Positions 31,929-42,751 of a DNA stretch of 64,000 nucleotides are shown here, piece by piece. Below the pieces are notes generated by a model. It ran no database searches. It had not been told where the DNA came from and worked only from the letters and a program-made list of their open reading frames with translations. The first letter of the stretch is position 1. Each line of letters begins with the position of its first letter. The position numbers and the translations under genes are program-made. Source of the DNA: Nannochloropsis oceanica (lineage: Eukaryota; Sar; Eustigmatophyceae; Eustigmatales; Monodopsidaceae); contig CP038133.1 in assembly GCA_004519485.1 (NCBI GenBank), positions 124,001 through 188,000 on the forward strand. The letters run 5' to 3'.

Positions 31929-32651
31929 ATGAAGCACACGGCCAGGTAAGCAATTGGCCCTTCGTTTCCTCCCTCCCCCTTTTTTTTTCAATTCGTGATG
32001 AGTGTATCACACGCGACTGGCTAACTGACGGTATCTTGCGCATCTACTGATCAACACGCAGGACACACGGACGTTTATCCACTGGTCTTTAGTTCTAGAT
32101 TCCTTGTCCAGCGTGCTCACAAACCTCCCCACCCCCACCCCTACACATACTCTAGTGTGCTGGCCGGTACGCTGGGAGCGCTAGCGTCCGTGTTTGGCAA
32201 GCTAGGGTTTGACGAGTAAGCACTGACGTTTTGGTTGCCCGCTTCCCTAGAGGGTGCCAGCTCTTCATCTCCCTTTCTAATCTTAGCCCGAGGCACCTGC
32301 GTGGGCATGGTGCTCCTGTGCAATGTCGTCATGACATCCTTCTTTATCCAAAGCCTGCACCAGTCGGGCTCGTTGCTTGCGACAATTATCAATACAAGTA
32401 TTGGCTTAATTGTGAGTGGCCTCGCAGGGCGTTTTGTTTTTAAAGAGAGTTTGTCGCGTCAATGGTGGGGCGGTGCAGGGCTGACATTAGCAGGAGTTGC
32501 ATTGCTGGCTGGGTGTGCGCCCGCGATCAAGGCTGGGAGTGAGGAAGAAATTAAGAGCAAGACAAAAGGATGTGAGCAAGAGAAAAAGGAGGTGCTGTCA
32601 CCCGTGCACAGGCATAACATGCGAAGGAGAAATCCCCGTGCGGCGTTGTGA
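31929..32651 (+). CDS. TMEM42-like small multi-pass membrane protein
   Basis: Three exons, 31929-31945, 32156-32215 and 32261-32651, phases 2 and 2, 155 residues. The first exon codes only MKHTA plus two bases. The spliced start MKHTASVLAGTLGALASVFGKLGFD matches the 'GALA..KLAF' helix of TMEM42. Later parts match the family: N-V-V-M-T-S-F-F-I-Q-S-L, A-T-I-I-N-T-S-I-G-L-I-V-S-G-L-A-G-R-F-V-F, and Q-W-W-G-G-A-G-L-T-L-A-G-V-A-L-L. TMEM42 belongs to the EamA/DMT-like group of half-size transporters of unknown substrate, so dimer formation is plausible. A basic tail of about 45 residues is extra. The third-exon acceptor (GTGCCAG) was picked by frame; an acceptor 9 bp upstream fails in phase. Confidence 0.72.
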
Positions 32652-32875
32652 TGGAAGAGTACGAGGACACGCTGTAAGAAAGTCTGTAAGTAGAAAGCGG
32701 CAACGAAATGAGAGATGATGACAACTGAGATCGGCCACACAAACAAAGAAAACCCATCCCCACTACATTAATTTTGTTTTTGTCCTGATCGTTTCATTGT
32801 AACTCTTGTCTTTCCGTCAATTTGTTTCTTAGAGTCTGTATTCATCATCTCCTTCAAGGCGTTGTCCCACATTGA

Positions 32876-32917
32876 CATTCCGGACCTCAAGCCCGCCATT
32901 CCGGACCTCAGGCCCGC
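32876..32917. repeat. Tandem duplication, 2 x 21 bp
   Basis: Two copies of a 21-bp unit (CATTCCGGACCTCAAGCCCGC type), one mismatch between copies. Confidence 0.9.
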
Positions 32918-32960
32918 CATGGTCTTTCTGATTAGGAAGTTTAACATGCACCTGCTTCTC

Positions 32961-33010
32961 TCTCTGGTCCTGTGCATATTCTTTTTCTCTGGTCCTGTGC
33001 ATATTCTTTT
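32961..33010. repeat. Tandem duplication, 2 x 25 bp
   Basis: Two perfect copies of a 25-bp unit beginning TCTCTGGTCCTGTGC, 43 bp downstream of the 21-bp duplication. Confidence 0.92.
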
Positions 33011-33608
33011 TCTTGGCGCTCGTCTTTGTCCTTCCTGTGCGCGTACAATCACCCCGCCTTCCATCAATGTAACCCACACCAAAAAGTTGTGTCGTTTCAC
33101 GAAAACTACTGTTTGAAAAGAAAAGTGAAAAAACGTTCAGACATTGTCTTTCTTTGATCGGTGTTAGGAATTGAGGACATTCCGAGGGACACGCTGGTGT
33201 TATGCTTAAGTGGGTTTGGCGCTGCGGCCTGCTGATATCCTCGCTTGCTGCCCTTCCTGCTGCTTACTTGAGACAAACCCTGTCGTTCGTTGACTTGATG
33301 CATGATAAATGAAGGAAGAGATTTTAAAAAAGGAGAGGAAGAAAAATTACAATGCTCAAGGGGTTTTATTTGCTCGGCCTTAGTGCGGCCTCTGCGTGCG
33401 AGTGTGCCCTCCTTCCCTTCTTCTCCCTCTCACAACACCGAAGCAGTCCAAAAGCGAACCCCAAAAATAGAAAAATGACATTCCCTTCTCCTCCGTTCTC
33501 CCTCTTATCCTTCAGTCACCCATCCTCCTCCTTCTAACCCTCCCCCAAAATGTACGCCATCTAGCTCATTTACGTAGATCTTCTCGTTCTCTTTTTCATC
33601 AACTCAAT

Positions 33609-34736
33609 TTACAACATCATGATTTCTTCCTCTGCGCCCGGAGGTGGTCCACAACCCGGGGTCAATTCCTCGTCCAGCACCCACCGACGCCACTTGTCCG
33701 CCATACCGTTTTGCTTGCTCTTCACTTTCTTTAAGTCCGAGTAGGCGGCAAATACACGCGGTTCAAGCTCGTCCTTCTGCCAGACCACCAATCCCTCTTG
33801 GCCCTCATATCGTCCTTCTGGATCAAGTGTCAAGGGCTCGATTTGACATAAGTCCACTTTATCGGCTGGAAGGAGATTGGCGTCGAGACGATCACGGTTG
33901 TTGCTCAGAAGCACTCCTACCCCTCGCACCCGCCCGTCGTTTTCGATGAGGCCGTGAGCGTGCGTGGGGATCGGGTACTCAACCACGTCGTATTGCTGTG
34001 GTAATGATGGATCGACAGCTCGCGCGGCTTTGACTACCGTTGATTCTTCTGCCGTAACTGATTGCCCTGCCTGCACTGCGCCGGCTTCTCCGTCGGCTGT
34101 GGGGTTGGCTCCACCTTTCTTCAGACGCCACCCCGCCAATCTTGAGTCGCTCAGCTCTGGGAGGTCATTGAGAAGGTCGTGTGCTTTGGTGGTGATGCTC
34201 TGTTGCTGGGCCTTGCGAACGGCGAGCTCGCTGGCGCGGGCGATCGCGTACTGTCGTGTCGTGTGGGGTGGAGGGTTGGGAGAGGGAGAAGTGAGGAGGG
34301 TTCATGATGCGTGGAAAAGACGCAGAATGGCTTGTCCAAGCGAATCCGTTTCCCTCTTTTTGCTATATTTGCTCATTTTGACTCCGGATGTTTGGGTAGC
34401 CTTGATGTGCCCATGTCCAGGGTGGTTGTTGCAGCGCAGGGGGCACCATTGGCATCCCCCTCTCACCCCTCGACCTGTGCTCAACACTCGAGCGCTACCC
34501 CAAATCACACCACCACAAAAGGTAGTGTCCCCATTCTCTTTTATACACTCCTCTAATGTTTTCAGAACAAGGTCGCTGCTGCTGTGCACCACAAAGCAGC
34601 AGCGGCGACTGAGAACAGCTACAACTAGCCAATCGTCTCTCGGTCTCTGTGCACGTACCTGGTTAAACGAGAAGGGCAAGAAATAGGAAGTCGTACCCAC
34701 CAGGCCTCCAAGGCACACCAACAGTAGCCGCCGCAT
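33609..34736 (-). CDS. Unknown signal-anchored protein
   Basis: Two-exon model, 34659-34736 (26 codons: a hydrophobic leader MRRLLLVCLGGLVG..) and 33609-34250, phase 0, 239 residues. The leader could be a signal peptide or anchor; SYF-L-P-F-S-F follows it. The soluble part is helical at first (A-I-A-R-A-S-E-L-A-V-R-K-A-Q-Q-Q), then a probably folded region (about 130-215: V-V-E-Y-P-I-P-T-H-A-H-G, R-V-R-G-V-G-V-L-L, E-G-L-V-V-W-Q-K-D-E-L). No family recognised. Another possible leader (MKMSKVLFWKSLLF) starts at 34955, but its donors do not join in frame cleanly, so I treat it as upstream sequence. Plastid or secretory targeting is possible. Confidence 0.6.
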
Positions 34737-35649
34737 CACTGTAAAAATGAGGAAGTGGTGTGAGATTGGAGGGGGCAGGGCGGTGTGAGTTGAGGCAAAC
34801 AACTTGAAACGGCGTGCGTACTGAGTTGCAGCTGGAGAGCACAACGCCGCCAGGCCAGCAGCTCTCGTGGGTGGACCAGCACCTCGCGCCTCTGGCACGC
34901 TTACCACAAGTATGAACAGGAGAGACTTCCAGAACAACACCTTTGACATCTTCATGTTGTGTTGGCTAAATCGACCCTAGCCAAGGCTGTCAAAGGATGG
35001 TCAAAGTCAAGTTCAGCGCCAAGCAACCATGTGATGGGCCTCACACAGCTCCAAAATGGAGAGCAACAGAGCAATAGAGTTATCTGCGTGCATACACCGA
35101 GTAATGTGCGTGGTGATAAGATTTAGACTATTAAGGGTTCCAGAGCTTCTCAAGGATGCTTGTCGATAGAGATGGGGAAATGGACACGACTTGACCTCCC
35201 CACACCCTTTACGGCTTCCCTTCCCCTCCCTCCACACCCCCAGTCTCTTTCCCCTTTCGACGTACAAAGAGGCGCTTTTAATATCCTTTTGGATTGCGTA
35301 AATTGGCAAATATCCCAGAACTAAAATGTATGTGAAGAGGCTGGAGCCTACAGTAACTCCCCTCCCAATATACCAATATACAATATACATTCATATATAT
35401 ATGCATACCCTCCTACAACTCACCACAACAAAAGAGACGAGGCGAACATTCGAGACCTTTCTCTGCAGTATTCGATTGATATAATTCTTGGTTTGAGAAC
35501 AAAAGTGATCTACACAAGATTTCGATCGGACAACACGGCATACGGTCTCGCACAAAAAAAAAACGTCCGTCCCACGCTGCCAGACGCCCTCCTTCCCTTC
35601 CCTTTCATTTTACACACCTCCTTCTTTCTCACCCACCTCTGCATCTTAT
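34737..35649. other. Intergenic, AT-rich patch
   Basis: Upstream of the unknown signal-anchored gene and downstream of the TPT-type transporter gene. It has an ATATAC/ATATAT-rich patch at about 35370-35405. The frame starting at 34955 is discussed with the neighbouring gene. Confidence 0.45.
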
Positions 35650-37113
35650 TTACACGTTCTTATTCATCTTGAGGTAGGAATACAACCCAAAACAGCACAA
35701 GCTAACCGCGTAGCCAGACGCCTGCGTCCCACTTACCAACTCTCCGTAGTATAAAACACTTAATAACACCAATCCTGCATTTCTCGCCGCTCCCAACACC
35801 TTCAACGTCACTGAGTTCGTCTGCTGCACAACCAAGTAGCTAGAAAAATTGACTCCCACCCCCAGAGTTCCCGCAAGGAAGAACAAGGCCGGATGAGCAA
35901 AAATTTGAGAAAACGCCCCATTGGCATGCATGCTTTTATATTCAGTGAGAACACTGGCACCCATCAGACAGAGGGCCCCAGCAGGCGCCATGTAGAACTG
36001 CGACTCCACGATCCCAAACCTGAGGGATTGCAAAAAGTGTTGGACTAATATCAAGCGGATGGCTTCGGTGAGCTCCGCGGCCATCATCAACAAGATCCCT
36101 GGGAGGTTAAAATTGACTTCGCCCAAGGAGGCAAGGGCCGTGCCGAGACAGATGCCCATCACGGACATAACGATCTAGAAGAGAGAAAAAGAAAAAAATA
36201 GAAAGAAAGTGTAGAAGTGATTATTTGGTCGTTGATAAGCGCCCTGATTTCCCCAGTCCCCTCAATTCACCGAGAAACCTACCCGCGGCTCCGATACCTC
36301 CACATGCAAAAGCACCCCCACCGCCAACACCATCACCGGCGTGAACGCCTTGAGCATCTGGATGAACGAGACGGTTAAGAACATATATACGGCGTTGCCC
36401 AATGTCAGCGTTGCAGCCTGGCAAATTCCCACGGGGACCACATTCCATAAATACATCTGCCGTGTCATTCTTGCTTGATTGTGTAGCTTATATCCGAATA
36501 CACGGACGACAAGATGCGCGACGATTGAGGACGAAATGAGACCCAAGGAGGAAAGAAACATGGGGTAATTGAAACCACGGCCATTATCCAGATCCTTGAT
36601 GATGTGCTTGTTGACGAGGATAAGGGTGGGACCTGTTTATACAGTGGGTGGGGATGCGGAGAGGGAAGGAGGGTTGGGGAAACATCGATAAGTGCTTAGC
36701 ATTAAGTTGATTGGTAAAAGCAATAGACGAAAGGCACTTGGAAAATGCATGATGACACTATGACTAAATGACAGGTGGAAGATACACTCCGATACGAGAT
36801 CCAATTTGGAAGACAAAAAAACACAGAATGTAGAGATTCGCGATCCACCAATAGCCTACACTTGTCACATACCAATGCCCATGTACAAGCCACAAAGCAG
36901 CACTGTCTTACTGGCCTGCATAAATCGGTAAAGACTCAAAACTGCGACGGACTCCCCTCCCGGAACCTCCTGGTAGATCGAATTCAGCAATGGCTCCTTG
37001 TCCAATTTGCTGTGGCGGGTGATAGTGGAGTTCTCCTCACTTTCGATGATCCGCACGCCGTTGACCACCTTACCGGCTTCTAGCGGTGCAGGGGACACTG
37101 ATACATTCACCAT
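35650..37113 (-). CDS. TPT-family sugar-phosphate/nucleotide-sugar transporter
   Basis: Drug/metabolite-type transporter with a TPT domain. Three exons, 36873-37113, 36283-36632 and 35650-36174, phases 1 and 0, 371 residues. About ten hydrophobic segments. Typical features: G-P-T-L-I-L-V-N-K-H-I-I at the first helix, S-F-I-Q-M-L-K-A-F-T-P-V in the middle, and T-N-S-V-T-L-K-V-L-G near the end (the conserved Lys of TPT/NST proteins). The N-terminus (MVNVSVSPAPLEAGKVV..) is long, hydrophilic and lacks a signal peptide, arguing for Golgi/ER or another endomembrane rather than a plastid envelope. It resembles the plant KT/KD group of uncharacterised sugar-phosphate translocators. Another in-frame ATG lies 51 bp upstream. 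Substrate unknown. Confidence 0.9.
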
Positions 37114-37705
37114 GGATGTGCGCTTCCCCTCGCGCGTGCACCAAGGGGTCTGCTGCAGCATCATGGCGTTTGAATCTGTGCCGTACGTGTGCGAAGGAAA
37201 GTGGAGGTGAGGTGTGATATCGGGGTATTGAGAAATAAGGCCAAGGTGATACCATTGCTGCCGGAGCAACAGCAACCCAGACGACAGAACAAGGGATTTT
37301 CTGTGATCGTAGTGTTTGCGGTATTTTGATGCGTGGCTTCGTGCGTGCTCTGGCTTTAGGCATAGGGGTTTGTGCGTATGGCTTCTTGCCCATGTCCTCG
37401 CGATCGCTAAAGCAACGTCGCTGAGAGCGGCCCAGCCCATGCACGACTCACTTTAGTTGTGTGGCATCGGGTTATGTAGTTCGTGGTTGTGTGTGAGCTT
37501 GAATGTAGGTCCTGCAGCTTAGTAGAAATACGTGACCGCTCAGGCTCGGGTGCTTCCATGCAGCAAACTGCCTCCGACATAGGATGATGAAGAAGTCTCT
37601 CGGAATTGAATCATCATAATCGCCCACAAGCCGCACTGAGCCCATTTAAATCGCATTAGACGCTAATCCGACGCTCCACATGTACACGTCCACAGAGCCA
37701 TCGCC
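37114..37705. other. Divergent promoter region
   Basis: 592 bp between the TPT-type transporter and glucosidase II beta genes. A continuation of the transporter frame upstream of its chosen start is open but has no features. No other signal recognised. Confidence 0.4.
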
Positions 37706-39719
37706 ATGGAAACCTTCAACGGAAGGCCCTGCTTTCAAACCATGCTGCTTCTCGCACTGGCGGCAGCGACGGCCACAAGGGCGGCGTCGAGCGCCGTCGA
37801 CACACTGGGTATTCCTCCTGCTGCGGCCTCTGTCTTCGGGATCGCCAAGCAGCAAGGGAAATTTACGTGCTTGACTGACAAGAACAAGGTCATCTCTTTC
37901 GACAAAGTAAGTTAAATCTAGTGTCTGTGTATTGGTGGGAATATGCTCCTTCTCCTGGATGCCGACATGGAGGAGAAGTTTGAGAGTGGGCGTGCCGCGG
38001 GACCCGTGTGTCAAACGTGCATGTCGTCCCTCGTGCATCGGCATTGAATGAAAAGACATGAGCGTATGACACCTGAGTGTGCAAATGTTCCCCTTTTCAT
38101 CCTATTATAATCGCTTTGTATTAATCCTCTCACCGTGCACGACCCGCCCCTCCCTCTCTCTTCTCTTTCCCTACAATAATCTCAAGGTCAACGACAATTT
38201 TTGCGATTGCCCGGATGGATCCGACGAACCCGGCACCAGCGCCTGTGCCCCCGAAGGCCGTTTTTATTGCCTTAACGAAGGCCACAAGGGTGCATCCATT
38301 CCCTCATCCAAGGTCAATGACGGCGTCTGCGAGTTTGCATGTTGCGACGGCTCCGACGAAGCCCCCGGTGTATGTCCCAATCGCTGCGTGCCTTTGGCGG
38401 CTGCCCGCAACGAAGAACGTATGGCCCGTCGGAAAGTGATCGAGGGGGGAATGGCGAAGAAGATGGAATACATAAAAAATGGGGAGGCCAAAATGGAATC
38501 ACGACTCAAGGAGTTGGCGTCTCTGCAAGCGAAACGGATTCGGGTAGGAACACAAATCACCGAGGCAAGGACTCAGAAGGAGGTGGAAGAAGCCAAGGAA
38601 ATGGTGGCGAGGCGCGAGGCAGTACAGGAAGCGGCGGCCAAGTTGAGTGGGGAATTAGGGGTGGACGGGATGGAGAAGGAGAAGCTGGTTGAAGTGTATC
38701 GTCAGCTGAAGGGGAGGACAGGAGAAGTATTGAAAGTAGTGCTCGAGGAAATCAAGCTCAAAGCCGAGATTAAGGAGGAAAAGGAGGGGGAGAAAGAGGA
38801 GGAGGAGGAGGGAGAGGGGAAGAGGGAGGACACGACAGAGGAGAGTAGGCAGAAGGAGGCGGCTTTGATGAAAGAGAGGCTAATGAACAGAAGAGAGAAG
38901 GGGGGAAAGAAGGAAGATACTTTCTTTAAGAAGCAGCTGGGCCCCGTGTTGGCTGATGATGAGGAGGAGGTGGAGCACGATGAGAGCATCTTTGACGACC
39001 ACTACGCTGAGGACGAGGATGACGAGGAGGACGAAGAGGGCGAGGACGAGGAGGACGAGGAAGAGGAGGAAGAGACTTCTGGAAAGAAGGGAAATAAGGA
39101 GAAGGGGGAGGAGGTCCTCGAAGAGCTTAATCCGATTTTGAAAGATATGTTGAGAGAAGCGGAGGAAGGGGTGAATGAGCCATTGCCCTCCGCGGAGGCT
39201 GCTCGGAAGGCCTTGACCGAGGCAGAAAAGGAGGAGTGGGAGTTGAATAAACGTGTGAAAGAGATCGAGTCGGAGGGGGAGGAGGACTATGGGGGGGGAT
39301 TTGAGTTTTATTTGCTGAGGGGCAAGTGTTTCACTAAGATGGTGAATAAATATAAATATGAGATGTGTCCTTATAAAGAGGCGCAGCAATTGGAGGGGAG
39401 TGCGGTGAGTGGGACGAAGCTGGGGAAATGGGAGGGGATGGAGAGACTTAATGCTTCTTCGTCCATAAAAACGGCTGGAAGAGAAGACATATTGCACAAG
39501 TTTATTTTTCGGCATGGCGCGAAGTGTTGGAATGGCCCGGAGCGGTCGTTAACGGTATTGGTGGGTTGTGGGTTGGAAGATGAGGTAGTGAGTGTGAATG
39601 AACCGTCGATGTGTGAGTACGAGATGGAATTTAGGACGCCCGCGGCGTGTTCCTCGGTCTTGTTGGATGAGGAGGAAGAGGAGGAGGGAGGAGGGGAGGG
39701 ATGGCATGCGGAATTGTAG
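37706..39719 (+). CDS. PRKCSH: Glucosidase II beta subunit (PRKCSH)
   Basis: The regulatory/ER-retention subunit of glucosidase II, which trims glucose from N-glycans in the ER. Two exons, 37706-37906 and 38187-39719, phase 0, 577 residues. A signal peptide (MLLLALAAATATRA) follows METFNGRPCFQT. LDL-receptor-type Cys repeats: G-K-F-T-C, then V-N-D-N-F-C-D-C-P-D-G-S-D-E-P-G-T, and V-N-D-G-V-C-E-F-A-C-C-D-G-S-D-E. Then a coiled, Glu/Lys-rich middle with acidic tracts, and a C-terminal MRH lectin domain (R-G-K-C-F..Y-K-Y-E-M-C-P-Y, C-W-N-G-P-E-R-S, C-G-L-E-D, E-P-S-M-C-E-Y). The C-terminus is -HAEL, a variant of the HDEL retrieval signal. The acceptor is CTCAAG, a less common AAG. Confidence 0.95.
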
Positions 39720-40092
39720 GAGAAGGAAGGAAGGAGGAATGGTGCGTGTGAGACGACTACACCCAAATATTAGAAGGAAAAAAAGTAATCGTCACCAGGA
39801 AGAAACCAAGGGCGTAGTTCACCTCGCTATAGTGGTGTATAAGTATATGTTTACCATGTGGCACCCCTGATGTCATTATCATTCATTTCTTTTGATTTTA
39901 TGAGATAATAAATCTAATCGGTTCACTCCCCAGTCCTCAAGCCCCACCTCGTTTGGCAGCCCAACCTCGCTTGAGGGGCAACACACAACAACTATGACGA
40001 CAACAATCACTCCCTAAAATAACGGACGGACAAAAAATATCAACATATTTCGTTCAATCTATGTCATTTCCCCCCTCCCTCGATTCTCTCAG
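39720..40092. other. Convergent 3' region
   Basis: 373 bp between glucosidase II beta and the pfkB kinase gene. AT-rich with possible AATAAA at 39905-39912. No other features. Confidence 0.45.
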
Positions 40093-41274
40093 TTACCCGA
40101 CCAGGCCCACTTCCCTTGGTACAAATTCCCTTCTTGGCAGCCCTGCCCTCGCCCCTGGCTTCTTTAGTTTCTGCGCTGCCACATAACCCCCCAAGACCAG
40201 CATTCTTGGAATCGGCAGTGAGTGAGTCAACCCATATATTATTCCAGCAATAAACGCATCCCCTGCCCCGGTGGTATCCACAACCTCTTTCGGCTCCAAC
40301 GGCCATGCCTTGCACTTAATTACTACTAAGTCCGTTGCCTCCGACGGACAGGTGTATGTCGATTCCTGCATCCCTAAAGGCATCGGCCATATCCTATCTT
40401 CCCCATCCCTCTTCCCCCCAAGCAGCATATCTTCCGAACGGCCCATTACCATGCTCCCATCCGCGCCAAGCGTTGTGAAAATTAATCTCGCTTTCCCCAA
40501 ACTCAAAAGCGCCGCCATTCCTTCCTCTGTGCTCCTCGCGCCCGTAAACGTCTTGGGAAACGCTGTGTTGGTCACTAGAAAATCGCAAAGGGGGACGAGT
40601 TCCTTTAAGTGTGGTCGGTCTTTTTCGGCGTCAAGCATGACTGGAATACCGCGTTCGCGAGAGAGCCGGGCAAGCTTGATGGCTGCAAGGGTGTTGCGTC
40701 CGTCGAGGTGGAGAAAGTCCACCCCGTCTAATAGAGAGGGAAGAACCTCCTCTTCAGTCATGTCTTCGGAGGGCGTGTGTAAGCATGTGCGGGTTTGACT
40801 GGCGGTGTCGACGATGACATAGGTGAAGGGAGAGGAGATGCCGGCCTTGCGGATGACCCGACGGGTATCCAATCCGTCCGCAGCAAGCTCATCAATAATC
40901 ATCTTGCCATATGCATCATCGCCCACTTTTGTAAAAATCTCGGCATGGACGCCCAAGCGACTGAGAGCCGTCAGCGTATTGCCTGCATTGCCGCCACCTT
41001 GGACCTTGAAATCGCTCGTCCGGATTTTGGCATCAGGGGCGGGGTAGGCGTCGACGTAGGCTAGCAAGTCAATGCCCGTGACCCCCATTCCCAAGACTTT
41101 GGGATGAGTGTCACTGCTGCCGGAATGAGTCGAGGCCATGGGAACCGTAGCGGTGCGTGTGCAAGAACGGCGCAAAGGGGTGGTGGAAGGACCCGAGGAG
41201 AGGGGGTGGTGGAGGGCTTCGGAGAACGACAGGAAGGCCACGTGAAGAAGCAGCAGCGAGAGCGACTGGCGCAT
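40093..41274 (-). CDS. pfkB-family (ribokinase-like) carbohydrate kinase
   Basis: Phosphorylates a sugar or nucleoside with ATP; substrate not determined. Single exon, 393 residues from the ATG at 41274. Motifs: G-M-G-V-T-G-I-D-L-L-A-Y at the domain start, G-G-G-N-A-G-N-T-L-T-A-L-S-R-L-G (pfkB signature 1), and the catalytic V-D-T-T-G-A-G-D-A-F-I-A-G-I (signature 2, with the base Asp). The N-terminus MRQSLSLLLLHVAFLSFSEALHHP looks like a signal peptide, so plastid or secretory targeting is possible; an A-F motif is not clear. The frame is open 52 codons upstream (to 41430) but begins without a leader, so the 41274 start is preferred. Head-to-head with the ARM-type gene. Confidence 0.85.
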   Translation of the reverse strand: MRQSLSLLLLHVAFLSFSEALHHPLSSGPSTTPLRRSCTRTATVPMASTHSGSSDTHPKVLGMGVTGIDLLAYVDAYPAPDAKIRTSDFKVQGGGNAGNTLTALSRLGVHAEIFTKVGDDAYGKMIIDELAADGLDTRRVIRKAGISSPFTYVIVDTASQTRTCLHTPSEDMTEEEVLPSLLDGVDFLHLDGRNTLAAIKLARLSRERGIPVMLDAEKDRPHLKELVPLCDFLVTNTAFPKTFTGARSTEEGMAALLSLGKARLIFTTLGADGSMVMGRSEDMLLGGKRDGEDRIWPMPLGMQESTYTCPSEATDLVVIKCKAWPLEPKEVVDTTGAGDAFIAGIIYGLTHSLPIPRMLVLGGYVAAQKLKKPGARAGLPRREFVPREVGLVG

Positions 41275-41509
41275 AGGCAGGAGGAAGGGGTAAGGAGACC
41301 AAGATGCTGCGGTAGTCGATGCATACGGGAGGGTCAGTGGGTTGGGTTGTGAGGCAAGGGGGGGTAGGTGGGAGGTCGGTGTGATCTCGGGAGTTGTTGC
41401 TGCCCACAAACGGCTGGCGTCATGGGCCACTGAAGCAAACTCTACTTACTACTACTACCTATTTTTTACGAACCCACCTCGGAATCCTATCCCGATTCGC
41501 AGGACGATC
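41275..41509. promoter_or_regulatory. Short divergent (bidirectional) promoter
   Basis: Only 235 bp separate the start codons of the pfkB kinase and the ARM-type protein, on opposite strands, so a shared promoter region is likely. No specific elements identified. Confidence 0.45.
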
Positions 41510-42751
41510 ATGGCTACTCCTGTGATCACCAGGTCGGCAGCTGCACTCGAGGAAGGGATGCTACCCCTGCATCCACACCCACAGCGCCACTCAATAACTC
41601 AACTGCAATGGGTCCTGCAGATGGCACACTCGGCAGAGCCCGCAGACCAACAGAAGGCGGCCATGGAGTTGAATATTATGATTGAAGGCACTACACTCTT
41701 TCCCCTGGTCTCTTTTGCCCCCATGGCCCACTCCTTGTGCCGTCTTCTACCGAGCCAAGACCAAACAGTGGTCCACTATGCAGCTCGAGCAGTGAAAACG
41801 CTGCTGCTTGACGACGCATTGAGGGGACAAGCCTTGCTTGTAGGGCTACCCAGGGTACTCATCACTGCACTGCACACGTGGCAGGAAGAAGTGCCCTGCT
41901 TGCGGGAAATCTTGGGCGCATTGCAGACCTTGTCATGGGACAAACACTGTGTCAAGAGCATTGTGGCGCCGGGGACAGGGCCGGGAATAGGCCGCAGCAG
42001 CATCAGCACCAGCGCCAGCACCAGTAGCGGCTGCGACCATAATGAGGCTGCGATGAAAGAAAATAGTACCAGCACACCCAAACTTGATATTAGCAGCACC
42101 GAGGAAAGAGGCATTGCTGACACCTGTACGCCCGCGACGTCAATCACGACTACCTCCTGTGCGTTGCTCCCCGTCCTTGCTCTACTTCAAGCCTGCGATC
42201 AAGAGGTAGCAACGCTAGCCTTAGCTATCACCGCTAATCTGTGCGCCTATAGCGACACGCTCCTACTTGCACACCAAGATTTCATTCTTGCCGTCAATGA
42301 GGCACTCCCTAATGTGTTACAAGCCGCGCTGAGCTGTGATCGGTTGCTGCGATGCTATGGTGTTGCTACACTGGCCAACGCGAGTGCGAACCCGTTTTTG
42401 GCCGGGAGGATAAAAGAGTTAGGTGGCGTGGAGGTTGTGGAAAAGATTGAGAGGGAGTGTTTGAGGACGAATACGGTGACGTTTGGGGGGACAAGGGTGA
42501 GTGAGTGTTGCCAGGTGGCTTTGTTGAGATTGGCGGGAAGTAGTGCGGGTATTGACAGCTGTAGCAAGGGGGGAAAGAAGGAGGGTAGGACGTTGTTGGG
42601 AATGAAAAAGTTTAAGTTTAAGTTTGGGAATACGCCGGCGTTGGAGTTGACGTTGGATGGGAGCAAGAACCGGGCAAGAATTGTAGGGTGTTTGATGTTA
42701 TGGGTGGTGGGAATTTTGTTGGTGTTGCAGCCAGTGCTTAGGCCTAATTAA
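41510..42751 (+). CDS. ARM-repeat-like protein with C-terminal membrane anchor
   Basis: Single exon, 413 residues. Helical repeats resembling armadillo: A-D-Q-Q-K-A-A-M-E-L-N-I-M, V-V-H-Y-A-A-R-A-V-K-T-L-L-L, L-L-P-V-L-A-L-L-Q-A-C-D-Q-E-V-A-T-L-A-L-A-I-T-A-N-L-C, and C-Y-G-V-A-T-L-A-N-A-S-A-N. A Ser/Thr-rich insert (about 165-215) interrupts them. The C-terminus is hydrophobic (I-V-G-C-L-M-L-W-V-V-G-I-L-L-V-L-Q-P-V-L) and followed by only four residues, as in tail-anchored proteins, with the basic-rich K-F-K-F-K-F-G before it. No orthologous family named. Likely a cytosolic scaffold held on a membrane. Confidence 0.72.
   Translation: MATPVITRSAAALEEGMLPLHPHPQRHSITQLQWVLQMAHSAEPADQQKAAMELNIMIEGTTLFPLVSFAPMAHSLCRLLPSQDQTVVHYAARAVKTLLLDDALRGQALLVGLPRVLITALHTWQEEVPCLREILGALQTLSWDKHCVKSIVAPGTGPGIGRSSISTSASTSSGCDHNEAAMKENSTSTPKLDISSTEERGIADTCTPATSITTTSCALLPVLALLQACDQEVATLALAITANLCAYSDTLLLAHQDFILAVNEALPNVLQAALSCDRLLRCYGVATLANASANPFLAGRIKELGGVEVVEKIERECLRTNTVTFGGTRVSECCQVALLRLAGSSAGIDSCSKGGKKEGRTLLGMKKFKFKFGNTPALELTLDGSKNRARIVGCLMLWVVGILLVLQPVLRPN

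Larger units (their letters stand above)
32652..33608. other. Convergent intergenic region with small tandem duplications
   Basis: Between the 3' ends of the TMEM42-like gene and an unknown minus-strand gene. It contains two adjacent tandem duplications (separate entries). No gene recognised. Confidence 0.45.

Noticed and set aside
34820-34955. MKMSKVLFWKSLLF leader as first exon of the signal-anchored protein
   Set aside because: The good donors (GTAAGC, GTACGC) lie in phases that give a stop after joining. A GTGCTG donor fits but is poor.
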